64,000 bases of DNA from Desulfuromonadales bacterium (GCA_013349325.1 DUZX01000014.1:1-64000); one strand, 5' to 3'. Shown: positions 18,359-35,813, numbered from the stretch's first letter. Made by a program: numbers and translations. The notes: generated from the letters alone by a model not told the origin.

Positions 18359-20458
18359 ATGGGACAGTTTGAAACCAGCAAAATTCGCAACCTGGGTATC
18401 ATTGCACATGGTGGTGCCGGAAAAACCTCGCTGGCCGAGGCGATGCTCTTTGATACCGGCATGATCGATCGGTTGGGGCGCGTTGATGATGGCACCGCGA
18501 CGATGGATTTCGAGCCGGAAGAGATCAAACGCAAAATATCGATTACGTCGGCACTTGATCACTGCGAATGGAAAGGGCACTCGCTGCATATCGTCGATAC
18601 ACCCGGCTATGGTAATTTTATCGCCGACACACGTGCCTGTCTGCGTGCTCTCGATGGTGCCGTGATCATTCTCTCGGCGATTTCCGGTGTTAAAGCCCAG
18701 ACGGAGGAAATCTGGGCCTGGGCCAATGAGTTCGAGATTCCGCGCATTGCGATTGTCAACAAGCTGGACCGTGAACGGGCCGGTTTTCTGCGGGCTATTG
18801 ATGACATGGAAAAATCACTGGGTGCTCGCGGCGTGGCCATCCAGATGCCGATCGGGCTGGAAGCCGATTTTAAGGGGATTATCGATCTGGTGCGCATGAA
18901 AGCTTATTTCTACGCAACCAATGGATCGGGAAAATTCAGTGAGGGGGCCATTCCGGCCGAGTATGCCGATGAGGCCACCCGTCTGCATGAACAACTGGTC
19001 GAGACGGCGGCCGAAGCCTACGATGCGCTGACTGAAAAATATCTGGAGAGCGGGGAACTCACCGAAGAAGAGATTATGGACGGTTTGCGGGTCGGCACGA
19101 TGCGCAATACCTTTACGGCGGTGCTCTGCTGTGCCGCTACGGCCAATATCGGCGTGGCGCACCTGCTGGATGCGGTCTGTGACTACCTGCCGTCACCGCT
19201 TGATCGTACCCGTGCCGTCGGGATACATCCAAAGACGGAAGAAATTATCGAACGGGGACCGTCCGAAACCGAGCCGTTCTCGGCGCTGGTGTTCAAGACA
19301 ACATCTGACCCCTATACCGGAAAGATCACCATCTTCCGTATCTACTCAGGGGTACTCAATTCGGACTCGACGATTTTTAACTCCACCAAAGCGGTTGAGG
19401 AGCGCATCGGTCAGATCTATGAGCTGGAAGGTAAAAAACAGCGTGCCATCAAGCAGGCTGTGGCGGGTGACATCGTTGCCGTGGCCAAACTGAAGGAGAC
19501 GGTAACCGGAGATACGCTTTGTGATTCAATCAAGCCGATCATTTATGAGCCGGCCAAGCAGCTGTTGCCGGTCATATCCTACGCCATCGAACCAAAGACC
19601 AAGGCTGATGAAGATAAAATTCATAGCGCTCTGCACCGTATGATCGAGGAAGAGCCGACCCTTGAATCGCATCGCGACAGTCAGACCAAGGAGTTCATCA
19701 TCTCCGGCATGGGGCAGGTTCATCTTGAAGTCATCGTTGAAAAGCTGAAACGTAAATTTGGCGTCGACGTGATTCTGAAGACACCAAAAGTTCCTTATTT
19801 TGAGACTATTCGCGGAAGTGCCAAGGTGCAGGGCAAGTACAAGAAACAGTCCGGTGGCCGGGGACAATACGGTGATTGCTGGATTGAGATGTCGCCGAAC
19901 GGTCGCGGCGAAGGCTATGTATTTGAGGATAAGGTGGTGGGCGGAGTTATTCCGAGGCAGTATATTCCTGCGGTCGACAAAGGTATTCAGGAGGCCTGTC
20001 TGGATGGATTTCTGGCAGGTTTCCCGGTGGTAGATTTCAAGGTCGCGCTCTATGATGGCTCCTTTCACACGGTTGATTCGTCTGAAATGGCCTTCAAAGT
20101 GGCCGGATCGATGGCTTTTAAAAAAGCGATGGAGATCTGCAAGCCGGTCTTGCTGGAGCCGATAGTGACGATGAAAATTACGGTTCCGGATGAAAACATG
20201 GGCGATGTCATCGGCGATCTCAATGCGCGCCGCGGCAAGGTGGTCGGTGTTGAGCCGAAGGCCAATTCACAGATTATCCGTGCTGTTGTGCCGATGTCCG
20301 AGGTGCTGGTCTATTCCAATGATCTCAAATCGATGACCAGTGACCGGGGTCTTTTCAGCACAGAGTTTTCACATTATGAAGAGGTCCCGTCGCATCTGGC
20401 CCAGAAGGTAATAGCAGAGGCTCAGGCCAGTCACAAGGATTCACATAGCGGGCACTAA
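18359..20458 (+). CDS. EF-G-like translational GTPase (EF-G2 type)
   Basis: 699 residues with the five EF-G domains. The P-loop is AHGGAGKTS (residues 16-24) instead of AHIDAGKTT, and the switch I segment reads TMDFEPEEIKRKISI, both typical of the second EF-G group rather than the main elongation factor. DTPGYGNF and NKLDRE complete the GTP site. It has a strong AAAGGAGGAG ribosome site. The canonical fusA should be elsewhere in the genome. Function of this group varies (translation back-up, or ribosome recycling) and cannot be set from sequence. Confidence 0.9.
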   Translation: MGQFETSKIRNLGIIAHGGAGKTSLAEAMLFDTGMIDRLGRVDDGTATMDFEPEEIKRKISITSALDHCEWKGHSLHIVDTPGYGNFIADTRACLRALDGAVIILSAISGVKAQTEEIWAWANEFEIPRIAIVNKLDRERAGFLRAIDDMEKSLGARGVAIQMPIGLEADFKGIIDLVRMKAYFYATNGSGKFSEGAIPAEYADEATRLHEQLVETAAEAYDALTEKYLESGELTEEEIMDGLRVGTMRNTFTAVLCCAATANIGVAHLLDAVCDYLPSPLDRTRAVGIHPKTEEIIERGPSETEPFSALVFKTTSDPYTGKITIFRIYSGVLNSDSTIFNSTKAVEERIGQIYELEGKKQRAIKQAVAGDIVAVAKLKETVTGDTLCDSIKPIIYEPAKQLLPVISYAIEPKTKADEDKIHSALHRMIEEEPTLESHRDSQTKEFIISGMGQVHLEVIVEKLKRKFGVDVILKTPKVPYFETIRGSAKVQGKYKKQSGGRGQYGDCWIEMSPNGRGEGYVFEDKVVGGVIPRQYIPAVDKGIQEACLDGFLAGFPVVDFKVALYDGSFHTVDSSEMAFKVAGSMAFKKAMEICKPVLLEPIVTMKITVPDENMGDVIGDLNARRGKVVGVEPKANSQIIRAVVPMSEVLVYSNDLKSMTSDRGLFSTEFSHYEEVPSHLAQKVIAEAQASHKDSHSGH

Positions 20459-20473
20459 TAAGGGAGGGTGGAT

Positions 20474-21544
20474 ATGGATTTTAAATTCAGCAAGGATTCA
20501 GATGAGCAGCAGCTTCAGGCGGTTGCGCCCGAAAAGAAGAGTCAAGGGGCTTTGGCCGTTTTACTGGTGATACTGGTCGGTGGTTTTTCGTACCTCTATT
20601 TTTTTACGGATCTGATCAGGCCGCAGAGTGGCGGTCAGCCGGTTCCGGCGCCTGCAGCCGCCCCGCAGGTGGTCAAGTTGCCGTTGCCGCCCCGTGCGGG
20701 TGATGTGGCTGCTGACGCGGTTAAAAAGCCGGAACCACCAAAAGAGGTTGCAGCTCCGCAGCCAGCCCCCAAAACGACTGCGCCGCCCGTTGTTGCATCT
20801 GCTCCTGTCGCGCCTCCGGTTGCAAAACCGGCGTCCAAGGTTGTTCCTCCTCCGGCCAAGCCAGCTGACAAAAAAGCGCTTCCCACTCCCCCGGCAGCAA
20901 AACAGGAACATGCGACAGCAGCCGCTTCTGCCGTACCTGCTGCTGTGGGTAGCACAAAAAAAACTGCCGCTCCACCGCTGCCTGCCAAGCCAGTAACGGT
21001 GGTCAAAGCGGTTGTCATTCCACAACCGGTGGCACGTGCTGACGCCAAACATGCAAAGAGTGATCATGAATCCGTAGCATCGACAGACGAGGGTATCTGG
21101 AGTGTGCTGGTTGGAAACTACGTCTTGGAAGAGACGCTTTCAGCAGACATGGGCCGCGTACGCAAGGCAGGGTTGGTTCCGGTCGTCAAGAGCGCTGCAC
21201 GCAAGAAGTCACAGATGAACCGTCTGCTGCTCTCCGAATTCAGCGATCGAGCTGCCGCCCGTGCGGCTTTTGAAAAACTGAAAACTCACACCTCAGATGC
21301 CTTCATCCTTGAAAAAGGGGGTACGTATTCCGTCTATGCCGGCTCATATCTTTTGACGGAACGGGTTGCCTCCGAGAAAGAGCGTCTACAGGCGGAAGGT
21401 TTTCCGGTAACGTTGCAGCACAGTGAAGTCTCTATTCCTGCCCAGAGCCTGACGGTGGGGCCCTTCACCAGTAAAAAAGCTGCTGCTGCAGCGGTAAAAA
21501 CCCTGAAGGGAGCCGGAATCAAGGCTTCTTTGAGTCGACACTAG
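20474..21544 (+). CDS. membrane protein with paired SPOR-like repeats
   Basis: About 356 residues from an ATG with GGGAGG ahead of it. One membrane helix near residues 30-46 (LAVLLVILVGGFSYLYFF), then a Pro/Ala/Lys-rich linker of about 130 residues, and a C-terminal region with two SPOR-like units (WSVLVGNYVLEETL... and YSVYAGSYLLTERVASEKERL, the second continuing in TVGPFTSKKAAA). Layout resembles the SPOR protein at 309. Probably periplasmic domain facing peptidoglycan. It follows the EF-G gene closely. Confidence 0.7.
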   Translation: MDFKFSKDSDEQQLQAVAPEKKSQGALAVLLVILVGGFSYLYFFTDLIRPQSGGQPVPAPAAAPQVVKLPLPPRAGDVAADAVKKPEPPKEVAAPQPAPKTTAPPVVASAPVAPPVAKPASKVVPPPAKPADKKALPTPPAAKQEHATAAASAVPAAVGSTKKTAAPPLPAKPVTVVKAVVIPQPVARADAKHAKSDHESVASTDEGIWSVLVGNYVLEETLSADMGRVRKAGLVPVVKSAARKKSQMNRLLLSEFSDRAAARAAFEKLKTHTSDAFILEKGGTYSVYAGSYLLTERVASEKERLQAEGFPVTLQHSEVSIPAQSLTVGPFTSKKAAAAAVKTLKGAGIKASLSRH

Positions 21545-21553
21545 TCATTTTGA

Positions 21554-22360
21554 ATGGCTGAAAAAATAAAATTTACCATATCTCCGGCTGTGGCGGCGTA
21601 TGTCCGGGCCGGTACCACTGCCGAAGTGCGTCTGGCCGGCTGCTCTGCGGCGTCAGACCTGCCACCGTTCGAGCGGATCACGCTTCTGTTTTGTCTGACA
21701 AAAGATGCCGAGCCGGCGGTTAGATCAGCCGCCGCTGTCGGCATGCTCTCCCTGCCTGAGGATGTCATCAGCGAGTATCGAAGTTCGACAGAGGCGCACC
21801 CGCTTGTGCTGGAAGTTCTTGACCGGATAAAACCTGCTGTTCAGGAGTCTCCTGTTTCGGCCAATTCAGACGTGTCCGGCCAGTCCGACCAGTCTGAATT
21901 GTCTGAAGAAATGGAAGATGATGAACCGATCGACGAGCAGAATGAGGAGTTTCAGAGCAAATACAAGATAGCTCTGATGATGGGGATTGCCGAAAAGATC
22001 AAGATGGCGTTATCAGGTGACAAAGAGTGGCGGGCGATTCTGATTAAGGACTCCAACAAGCTTGTCTCAAGCAGCGTTGTAAAAAATCCTCGTTATTCGG
22101 ATGCAGAGGTTTTGGGCCTGATCAAGGCCGGTATTCAGAACGATGAGATCATGCGTCTGATCTGTGCCAACAAGGAATGGATCAAGAATTACCAGATTCG
22201 AAAGGCGCTGGTTGAAAGCAGTCGTACTCCCGTTCAGAACGCAATGAGATATCTGAGCACCATGAACGAAAAAGATATGGCTCATCTTGCGAAAAGCAAA
22301 AATATTCCTTCCGTCATTTCGACGATGGCAAAGCGGTTGCTCTTGAGTAAAAAACGGTAG
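21554..22360 (+). CDS. conserved-looking protein of unknown function
   Basis: 268 residues, no signal peptide or membrane helix. The N-terminal part (about 1-100) is helical with an Ala-rich AEPAVRSAAAVGMLSLPEDV unit resembling one HEAT repeat. A short acidic Ser-rich linker (about 105-135) leads to a second helical domain (KYKIALMMGIAEKIKMALSGD) with a basic C-terminus (KRLLLSKKR). Part of the same plus-strand run as the pseudo-GTPase 17 bases downstream. I do not recognise a function. Confidence 0.6.
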   Translation: MAEKIKFTISPAVAAYVRAGTTAEVRLAGCSAASDLPPFERITLLFCLTKDAEPAVRSAAAVGMLSLPEDVISEYRSSTEAHPLVLEVLDRIKPAVQESPVSANSDVSGQSDQSELSEEMEDDEPIDEQNEEFQSKYKIALMMGIAEKIKMALSGDKEWRAILIKDSNKLVSSSVVKNPRYSDAEVLGLIKAGIQNDEIMRLICANKEWIKNYQIRKALVESSRTPVQNAMRYLSTMNEKDMAHLAKSKNIPSVISTMAKRLLLSKKR

Positions 22361-22377
22361 ATCAACAGAGGAGCAGC

Positions 22378-23253
22378 ATGGCGGTTGTCAACCATTCCAA
22401 AAAAGAAATCAATGCCAAGATAGTGTATTTCGGTCCGGCTGAAAGCGCAAAAAACGATGCTTTGCAGTTTATCTATGCGCGCATCAAACCTGCGTTACGC
22501 GGAGAGCTGAGACATGTTCCGGCGGGCGGTGACTCACTGCTGCTGTTCGATTTTACCCCTTTTGATGCACCACTGGCCGATGGCTATCGGGTGCGACTAC
22601 ACGTCTATACGCTCAGCGGCCCTGTCGTTAATCCAGCCACCTGGAAAATGACCCTGAAAGGGTGTGATGGAATTGTGCTCCTGATGGATGCCGATCCGGA
22701 GCGGTTGGCTGAAGCGCGGGCCAGTGTGGCGCAGTTGCGTGAGCTTCTCTCTGCATATGGAGTCAGCTTGTCTGATAGTGCGGCCGTGCTTCAGATTGAC
22801 AACACTGGTAGTGAGACATCGGTGCCAGACGTCACCCGATTGGCTGCAGAGCTTGATCTGTCCTGGATGCCGGCCTGTACTTCCAGAACATCAAGCGGTC
22901 AGGGGGTCTTGGAGGCTCTCTCTACGCTTTCCCGATTGGTTCTTGACCGGATTCGGCTTGATCTTGCTACCGTGGAACATGCCGAGCCTCCCGCTGAGAC
23001 TGACGGGCTTGAACCGGAAACGCCTGAGTTGCAGGCTCAGCGTGTCTTTGAGACGCAACTTTCCTCGCCGGTTGTAGAAACGGTGCTCGAAGAGACGGAG
23101 TGCCGTCCTCGTTTGGTCATAGCCTCTCCCGAGCTGAATGATTCCGGCACGGTTATCAGGATTCCGCTGGAGCTTATCTGCGGGTCCGTTTCCCGCCGCC
23201 TGGTTGTATCGGTTGCTGTAACAGCCGATACGATCGACTTGTATACGCCATAA
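22378..23253 (+). CDS. MglA-like small GTPase homologue with a degraded nucleotide site
   Basis: 291 residues. The start INAKIVYFGPAESAKNDAL corresponds to the MglA G1 region (canonically KIVYYGPGLCGKTTN) but the GKT is replaced by AKND. The LLLFDFTPFD and YRVRLHVYTLSGPVV stretches match MglA switch II/G3 positions, and LKGCDGIVLLMDAD matches the next strand. The NKxD specificity motif is missing (LQIDNTGS). A Glu/Pro-rich region leads to a C-terminal extension not found in MglA. It probably cannot bind GTP in the normal way. Ribosome site GAGGAGC. Confidence 0.7.
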   Translation: MAVVNHSKKEINAKIVYFGPAESAKNDALQFIYARIKPALRGELRHVPAGGDSLLLFDFTPFDAPLADGYRVRLHVYTLSGPVVNPATWKMTLKGCDGIVLLMDADPERLAEARASVAQLRELLSAYGVSLSDSAAVLQIDNTGSETSVPDVTRLAAELDLSWMPACTSRTSSGQGVLEALSTLSRLVLDRIRLDLATVEHAEPPAETDGLEPETPELQAQRVFETQLSSPVVETVLEETECRPRLVIASPELNDSGTVIRIPLELICGSVSRRLVVSVAVTADTIDLYTP

Positions 23254-23300
23254 GAACGTGGTATAAGCGCATAAATCTGAACGTCCCAGGAGGGTAGTTA

Positions 23301-24131
23301 ATGGCAATCATTACAGTATCGCGTGAAATGGGAACGGGTGCATATCATATTGCTTCCGAAGTGGCTAAAAAATTAAAATATACGATGATTGACGGTCCCC
23401 GGATCACGTCTCTGGCAACTAAATACGGGCTGACTACTGAGATGCTGCAGATGGTAGACGAAAAGCCACCTTCATATGTAACGGCCGAGGATCGTAAGCG
23501 TGCCGCAGCATTAAATGAGATTGAACTTATTATTCTTGAGCAGTCGCGTAAGGGTAATGTCGTGGTGTACGGTCGTGGCGCGCAGGATCTGATGATCGGG
23601 TGCAATAATGTTCTGCGCCTGCGCTTCATTGCCGATTTCGAGGAGCGTGTGGAACGATTTGCTGAACGGGAATGGATTGATCCTGACATGGCTCGTTCGC
23701 TGATCCGGCGCAGTGACCATCAGCGCGGCGGCTTTATCCATTTTTATTTTGACCGCGACTGGCAAAACCCAAATGCCTACGATATGGTTTTCAATACGTC
23801 GCGACTTTCCGAGGCGACAATTGTCGATTGCATTATAGCTGCTGTCAAAGAGCCTTCCCTGAAAGATGCTGATAAATCTGCCGTTTCTGTGATAGATACC
23901 GCTATTCTGACCAAACGGATTGAAACCGCCCTGTTATGTTCGCCGGCTCTCCACGACTACCGCCCGTTTACGATAAAAATTGAGAAAGGCACTGTAACAT
24001 TGAGTGGATATATCGTTTCAGAGGAACAGAAAAAAGCGGCTGTCGCTATCGTGAAGACAGTCAAAGGTGTTACGACCGTGAATGAGGACATTCAGGTTGT
24101 TGATTACAAGGCATACAAGGAACGCATGTAA
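23301..24131 (+). CDS. cytidylate-kinase-like domain fused to a BON domain
   Basis: 276 residues. The N-terminal domain (about 1-190) begins MAIITVSREMGTGAYHIAS and includes VVVYGRGAQDLM, the pattern of the cytidylate-kinase-like family (a P-loop NMP-kinase fold). The C-terminal 70 residues (IETALLCSPALHDYRPFTIK ... TVTLSGYIVSEEQKKAAVAI) form a BON domain, a module that binds phospholipid or acts in protein contacts. There is no signal peptide, so both parts are cytoplasmic. AGGAGGG ribosome site. Substrate unknown. Confidence 0.75.
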   Translation: MAIITVSREMGTGAYHIASEVAKKLKYTMIDGPRITSLATKYGLTTEMLQMVDEKPPSYVTAEDRKRAAALNEIELIILEQSRKGNVVVYGRGAQDLMIGCNNVLRLRFIADFEERVERFAEREWIDPDMARSLIRRSDHQRGGFIHFYFDRDWQNPNAYDMVFNTSRLSEATIVDCIIAAVKEPSLKDADKSAVSVIDTAILTKRIETALLCSPALHDYRPFTIKIEKGTVTLSGYIVSEEQKKAAVAIVKTVKGVTTVNEDIQVVDYKAYKERM

Positions 24132-24241
24132 TTCCAATTTCAGATCAAGGATGATGTCAAGGCGGCGAGGCCTACATATCCGTACGTTGAGCAGCCGACG
24201 ACGAGCCTACAATAGATAGGGCCTTGATATGGAATTGGTAT
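24130..24241 (+). repeat. intergenic palindromic repeat element
   Basis: A 110-base stretch between convergent genes is bounded by an inverted repeat: AATTCCAATTTCAGATCAAGG (24130-24150) pairs with CCTTGATATGGAATTGG (24222-24238) with two mismatches. Between the arms lie GGCGGCGAGGCCTAC and GTAGGCTCGTCGTCGG-like complements that form a second stem. The layout suggests a folded RNA or a REP-like dispersed element. The left arm overlaps the last bases of the kinase gene. No other copy is visible in this window. Confidence 0.6.
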
Positions 24242-24251
24242 AAGGCACTCA

Positions 24252-25097
24252 TTATCGATGTAGACGCTCATACAGGGGGGCGAGCAGTGAATCTTCAAAG
24301 CGGATTCCTGCTCGTCCCCTGCCTATTTCAAGCCCCTGCTCATTACCGTGAAAATCAGATCCTGCCGTCATGATAAGACCGAGATCTACTGCTAATCGCC
24401 GTAAAAACTCCATCTCATGTGACCAGGCCATGTTGTTGTACACTTCAAGGCCGTCAAGTCCTTTTGATTGAAGCGCGACTATCATCTTCTGTAATACTGG
24501 CAGATCCTTGCTGATACTAGTGGGGTGCGCCAGTACGGCTACTCCGCCGATTCGGTGAAGCGCAGCAATGGCGTCGTCGATAAGCCAGTATTGTTTGGGA
24601 ACCGCACAGGGAATAAGGTAGCGCTGAAAAGCATCTTCCATGTTTTCGACATAGCCACGCTTCAACAGAGCCCGGGCTATATGCGGCCGTCCAAGTGCAC
24701 CTAACGCGGAGGACTCAACCTCGTTACGGCTGATGACAAGTCTTCCTTCAGCGCCCAAAACATCATTAACACGAGCCAGAATCTCCCCGCTCCGTCCGGC
24801 ACGGTGCCGCTGGAACGCATTCAGTTGCTCTAAAAACGAGACGTTACGGTAATCAATACCATAACCAAGCAGGTGTACATCAGTCCAGGACTCAAACTGC
24901 ACCGAAAGTTCTACCGCCGGAATGACGGTGATCCCGTATGCAAGGGCGGCGGCCGAGCCGTCAGCTACTCCGGCAACGGTATCATGGTCGGCGATGGCAA
25001 TTACGTTAACGTCATGGGAATGTGCGAGCGCAACAAGTTCTGCCGGGGTGAGGGTACCGTCAGAAAAGCTTGAATGTATATGAAGGTCTATAGCCAT
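24252..25097 (-). CDS. PHP-domain phosphoesterase
   Basis: 281 residues from MAIDLHIHSSFSDG; a frame to 25157 would extend it by 20 residues, but this start leads directly into the HxH metal motif. The PHP signature continues with IADHDTV, AVELSV, LAHPTS and SDFHGNEQG, the four motifs in order. Family members of this size include 3',5'-nucleoside bisphosphate phosphatases and RNase AM. Substrate is not resolved here. Divergent from nth. Confidence 0.88.
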   Translation of the reverse strand: MAIDLHIHSSFSDGTLTPAELVALAHSHDVNVIAIADHDTVAGVADGSAAALAYGITVIPAVELSVQFESWTDVHLLGYGIDYRNVSFLEQLNAFQRHRAGRSGEILARVNDVLGAEGRLVISRNEVESSALGALGRPHIARALLKRGYVENMEDAFQRYLIPCAVPKQYWLIDDAIAALHRIGGVAVLAHPTSISKDLPVLQKMIVALQSKGLDGLEVYNNMAWSHEMEFLRRLAVDLGLIMTAGSDFHGNEQGLEIGRGRAGIRFEDSLLAPLYERLHR

Positions 25098-25177
25098 GGA
25101 TCGACACTCTACAGGTAAGTGTGGAAAAAGTAAAACCCGCTCTTGCGTGAACATCAAGCTTCGATTACTATGCAGCC

Positions 25178-25834
25178 ATGAAACTCTTTGATATCCATTA
25201 TGCGATCTCAGTCTTGCGCGAGGAATATCGCGCCTGGCGGACCCCGGCTGTAACTATTGTTGCCGAGTGCGGTGCAAATCCCTTCAAAGTTCTGGTCGCG
25301 TGCATCATTTCCTTGAGGACTAAGGATGAGGTGACGGCACAGGCATCGGCACGTCTCTTTGCACGAGCAGCAACACCCGATGCAATGCTGTCTCTAGCAA
25401 AGGAAGAAGTTGCGGAGTTAATCTATCCAGCCGGTTTCTACCGTACCAAGTCTTCCCAGATCATGGAAATCTCCCGGCTGCTGGTGACAGAGTATGGCAG
25501 CTGCGTTCCGGACGAGATTGATGGTCTGCTGCGTTTTAAAGGGGTGGGGCGGAAGACCGCCAATCTGGTAGTAACGCTCGGCTTCAATAAACCGGGAATA
25601 TGTGTCGATACCCATGTACACCGGATCTGCAACCGCTGGGGCTATGTTACAACAAAGACGGCTGACGAAACAGAACGCGCCCTGCGTGACATCTTGCCGG
25701 CGGAGTACTGGATACCGATTAATGACCTGCTGGTAGCCTTCGGCCAAAATCTCTGCCACCCAGTTTCGCCCCGTTGTTCCACCTGCCGGTTGATTGAAGT
25801 CTGTTCCCGCAGAGGTGTGACGTTGACACGATAA
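25178..25834 (+). CDS. nth: endonuclease III (DNA glycosylase/AP lyase)
   Basis: 218 residues. The helix-hairpin-helix KGVGRKTANLVV holds the catalytic Lys (K126), the VDTHVHRI motif the catalytic Asp (D144), and four Cys (192, 199, 202, 208; spacing C-x6-C-x2-C-x5-C) bind the [4Fe-4S] cluster. Removes oxidised pyrimidines in base excision repair. The frame could end with the basic tail SRRGVTLTR. Divergent from the PHP gene with an 80-base gap. Confidence 0.95.
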   Translation: MKLFDIHYAISVLREEYRAWRTPAVTIVAECGANPFKVLVACIISLRTKDEVTAQASARLFARAATPDAMLSLAKEEVAELIYPAGFYRTKSSQIMEISRLLVTEYGSCVPDEIDGLLRFKGVGRKTANLVVTLGFNKPGICVDTHVHRICNRWGYVTTKTADETERALRDILPAEYWIPINDLLVAFGQNLCHPVSPRCSTCRLIEVCSRRGVTLTR

Positions 25835-25875
25835 CCGCCATGTCGCTCTATTTCATGCGATAATTGTCATTACTG

Positions 25876-25904
25876 TTGCCAATGGGTAAAAATATCTATA
25901 AAAT
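25876..25904 (+). promoter_or_regulatory. candidate sigma-70 promoter of the dehydrogenase gene
   Basis: TTGCCA, a 17-base spacer and TAAAAT (with TATAAA two bases earlier) about 40 bases before the ATG at 25945. Confidence 0.5.
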
Positions 25905-25944
25905 AAACATCTTTTTTATTCAGCATATACACAGGAGGAAGCAC

Positions 25945-26811
25945 ATGATCCAGAAAATTGGTTTTATCGGATTGGGAACTGTCGGGAAGTATATGGCATC
26001 CAATCTGACTAAGGGTGAGTTTGAGTTGACGGTGTTTGACAACGACCAAACGGCTGTCTCTGATCTGGCAAAATTGGGCGCGATAGCTGCTTCTACAGCC
26101 CTTGAAGCGGCCAAAGGTCGCGATCTGGTAATTGCGATCGTCCCGGAAGGGGATGACCTAGGTCCGCTGTTCTGTGGCGAAACAGGTATTTTAGCAGGGA
26201 TTAACGCCGGTACTATTCTGGCAGATATGGGTTCTCATTCGCTTGAGGCAACCATGAAGCTTTCAGAGGAGTGTACAAAAAAACAGGTGCTCTACCTTGA
26301 TGCTCCGGTTTGGGGAAGCAGAGAGCATGCTGCCAACGGCCTAATAACGATAATCGCCGGTGGCGATCCCGCTTTGCTTGGTAAATGCAGAGAGCCGTTT
26401 TCCTTTTTCGGACTCAATACGATCCATGTCGGTCAGGTGGGCGATGCCACCAAGATGAAGTTTATTGTCAATCTGGTGCAGTCTGAACTGGTGCAGGTGC
26501 TGGCTGAGGGTGTCGTTTTTGGTGAAAAGATGGGCTTTGCTGCAGACAAGATTCTGGAAGTACTTGATACTCGCGGAGTCGCCTCGCCGCTCTTCCATCT
26601 TAAAGGTCGCGCTATGGCTCGTAATGACTTTACACGCAGCCTGGCGCTCAAATACGTCAACGAGCAGCTGCATATTGTGATGAATGCGGCCCGTTTGACC
26701 GGTCTAACGCTTCCGGCGGCTGAAGCTGCCACGAAAGTATATCAGGCCGCCGTTGATGCCGGTTGGGGGGAAGAAGATTTCTCTGCTGTTATCAAAGTTC
26801 TGCGCAAATAA
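25945..26811 (+). CDS. beta-hydroxyacid dehydrogenase family oxidoreductase (GLYR/HIBADH type)
   Basis: 288 residues from MIQKIGFIGLGTVG, chosen because of the strong AGGAGGA ribosome site just ahead; a longer frame exists to 25864. The Rossmann GLGTVG (residues 8-13), the substrate-binding DAPVWGSREHAANG, and the catalytic Lys in GDATKMKFIVNL are present. Family substrates include glyoxylate, succinic semialdehyde and 3-hydroxyisobutyrate; I cannot assign which. It converges on rpoC across a bidirectional terminator. Confidence 0.9.
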   Translation: MIQKIGFIGLGTVGKYMASNLTKGEFELTVFDNDQTAVSDLAKLGAIAASTALEAAKGRDLVIAIVPEGDDLGPLFCGETGILAGINAGTILADMGSHSLEATMKLSEECTKKQVLYLDAPVWGSREHAANGLITIIAGGDPALLGKCREPFSFFGLNTIHVGQVGDATKMKFIVNLVQSELVQVLAEGVVFGEKMGFAADKILEVLDTRGVASPLFHLKGRAMARNDFTRSLALKYVNEQLHIVMNAARLTGLTLPAAEAATKVYQAAVDAGWGEEDFSAVIKVLRK

Positions 26812-26837
26812 TCTCTACCCGCATTTATCTGATATAA

Positions 26838-26886
26838 CAAACAAGAAAGGCCGGAAGTTTTAACTTTCGGCCTTTCTTGTTTGTTT
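26838..26886. terminator. bidirectional terminator between convergent genes
   Basis: An almost perfect inverted repeat of about 20 bases (arm CAAACAAGAAAGGCCG, other arm CGGCCTTTCTTGTTTG) with a short loop, between the dehydrogenase on the plus strand and rpoC on the minus strand. T-rich tracts flank it on the plus side. Confidence 0.9.
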
Positions 26887-26918
26887 CTTTCTTTCTTTAG
26901 CGTGTTTCCCTTTTCAGG

Positions 26919-31121
<4,203 letters not shown>

Positions 31122-31145
31122 GATGCTTTCCTCCGTTAGTCTGAA

Positions 31146-31178
31146 GCCTGGTAACCGTTGCTGTAGCGGTTACCAGGC
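31146..31178 (-). promoter_or_regulatory. hairpin between rpoB and rpoC
   Basis: GCCTGGTAACCG and CGGTTACCAGGC form a perfect 12-base stem with a nine-base loop in the intergenic gap. No T run follows on the minus strand, so it is more likely an RNA stability or processing element than a terminator. Confidence 0.7.
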
Positions 31179-31185
31179 TAAATCG

Positions 31186-35688
<4,503 letters not shown>

Positions 35689-35786
35689 GGCTTCTCCTTT
35701 GGCGGGTATCGTGACTACGTCCAGTGGTTGTAACGTGCTGGATTATCAGAAGTTATGCATGATTAAAATATGCAGAAACAGCACAA

Positions 35787-35813
35787 GCCAAGGCCGCTCC
35801 AGGCGACCTTGGC
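35787..35813 (-). promoter_or_regulatory. hairpin in the rplL-rpoB gap (attenuator-like)
   Basis: GCCAAGGTCGCC, a short loop and GCGGCCTTGGC form a strong stem about 24 bases after the rplL stop. No T tract follows, so it may be a partial attenuator or an RNase III site, as known for the E. coli rplL-rpoB region. Confidence 0.65.
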
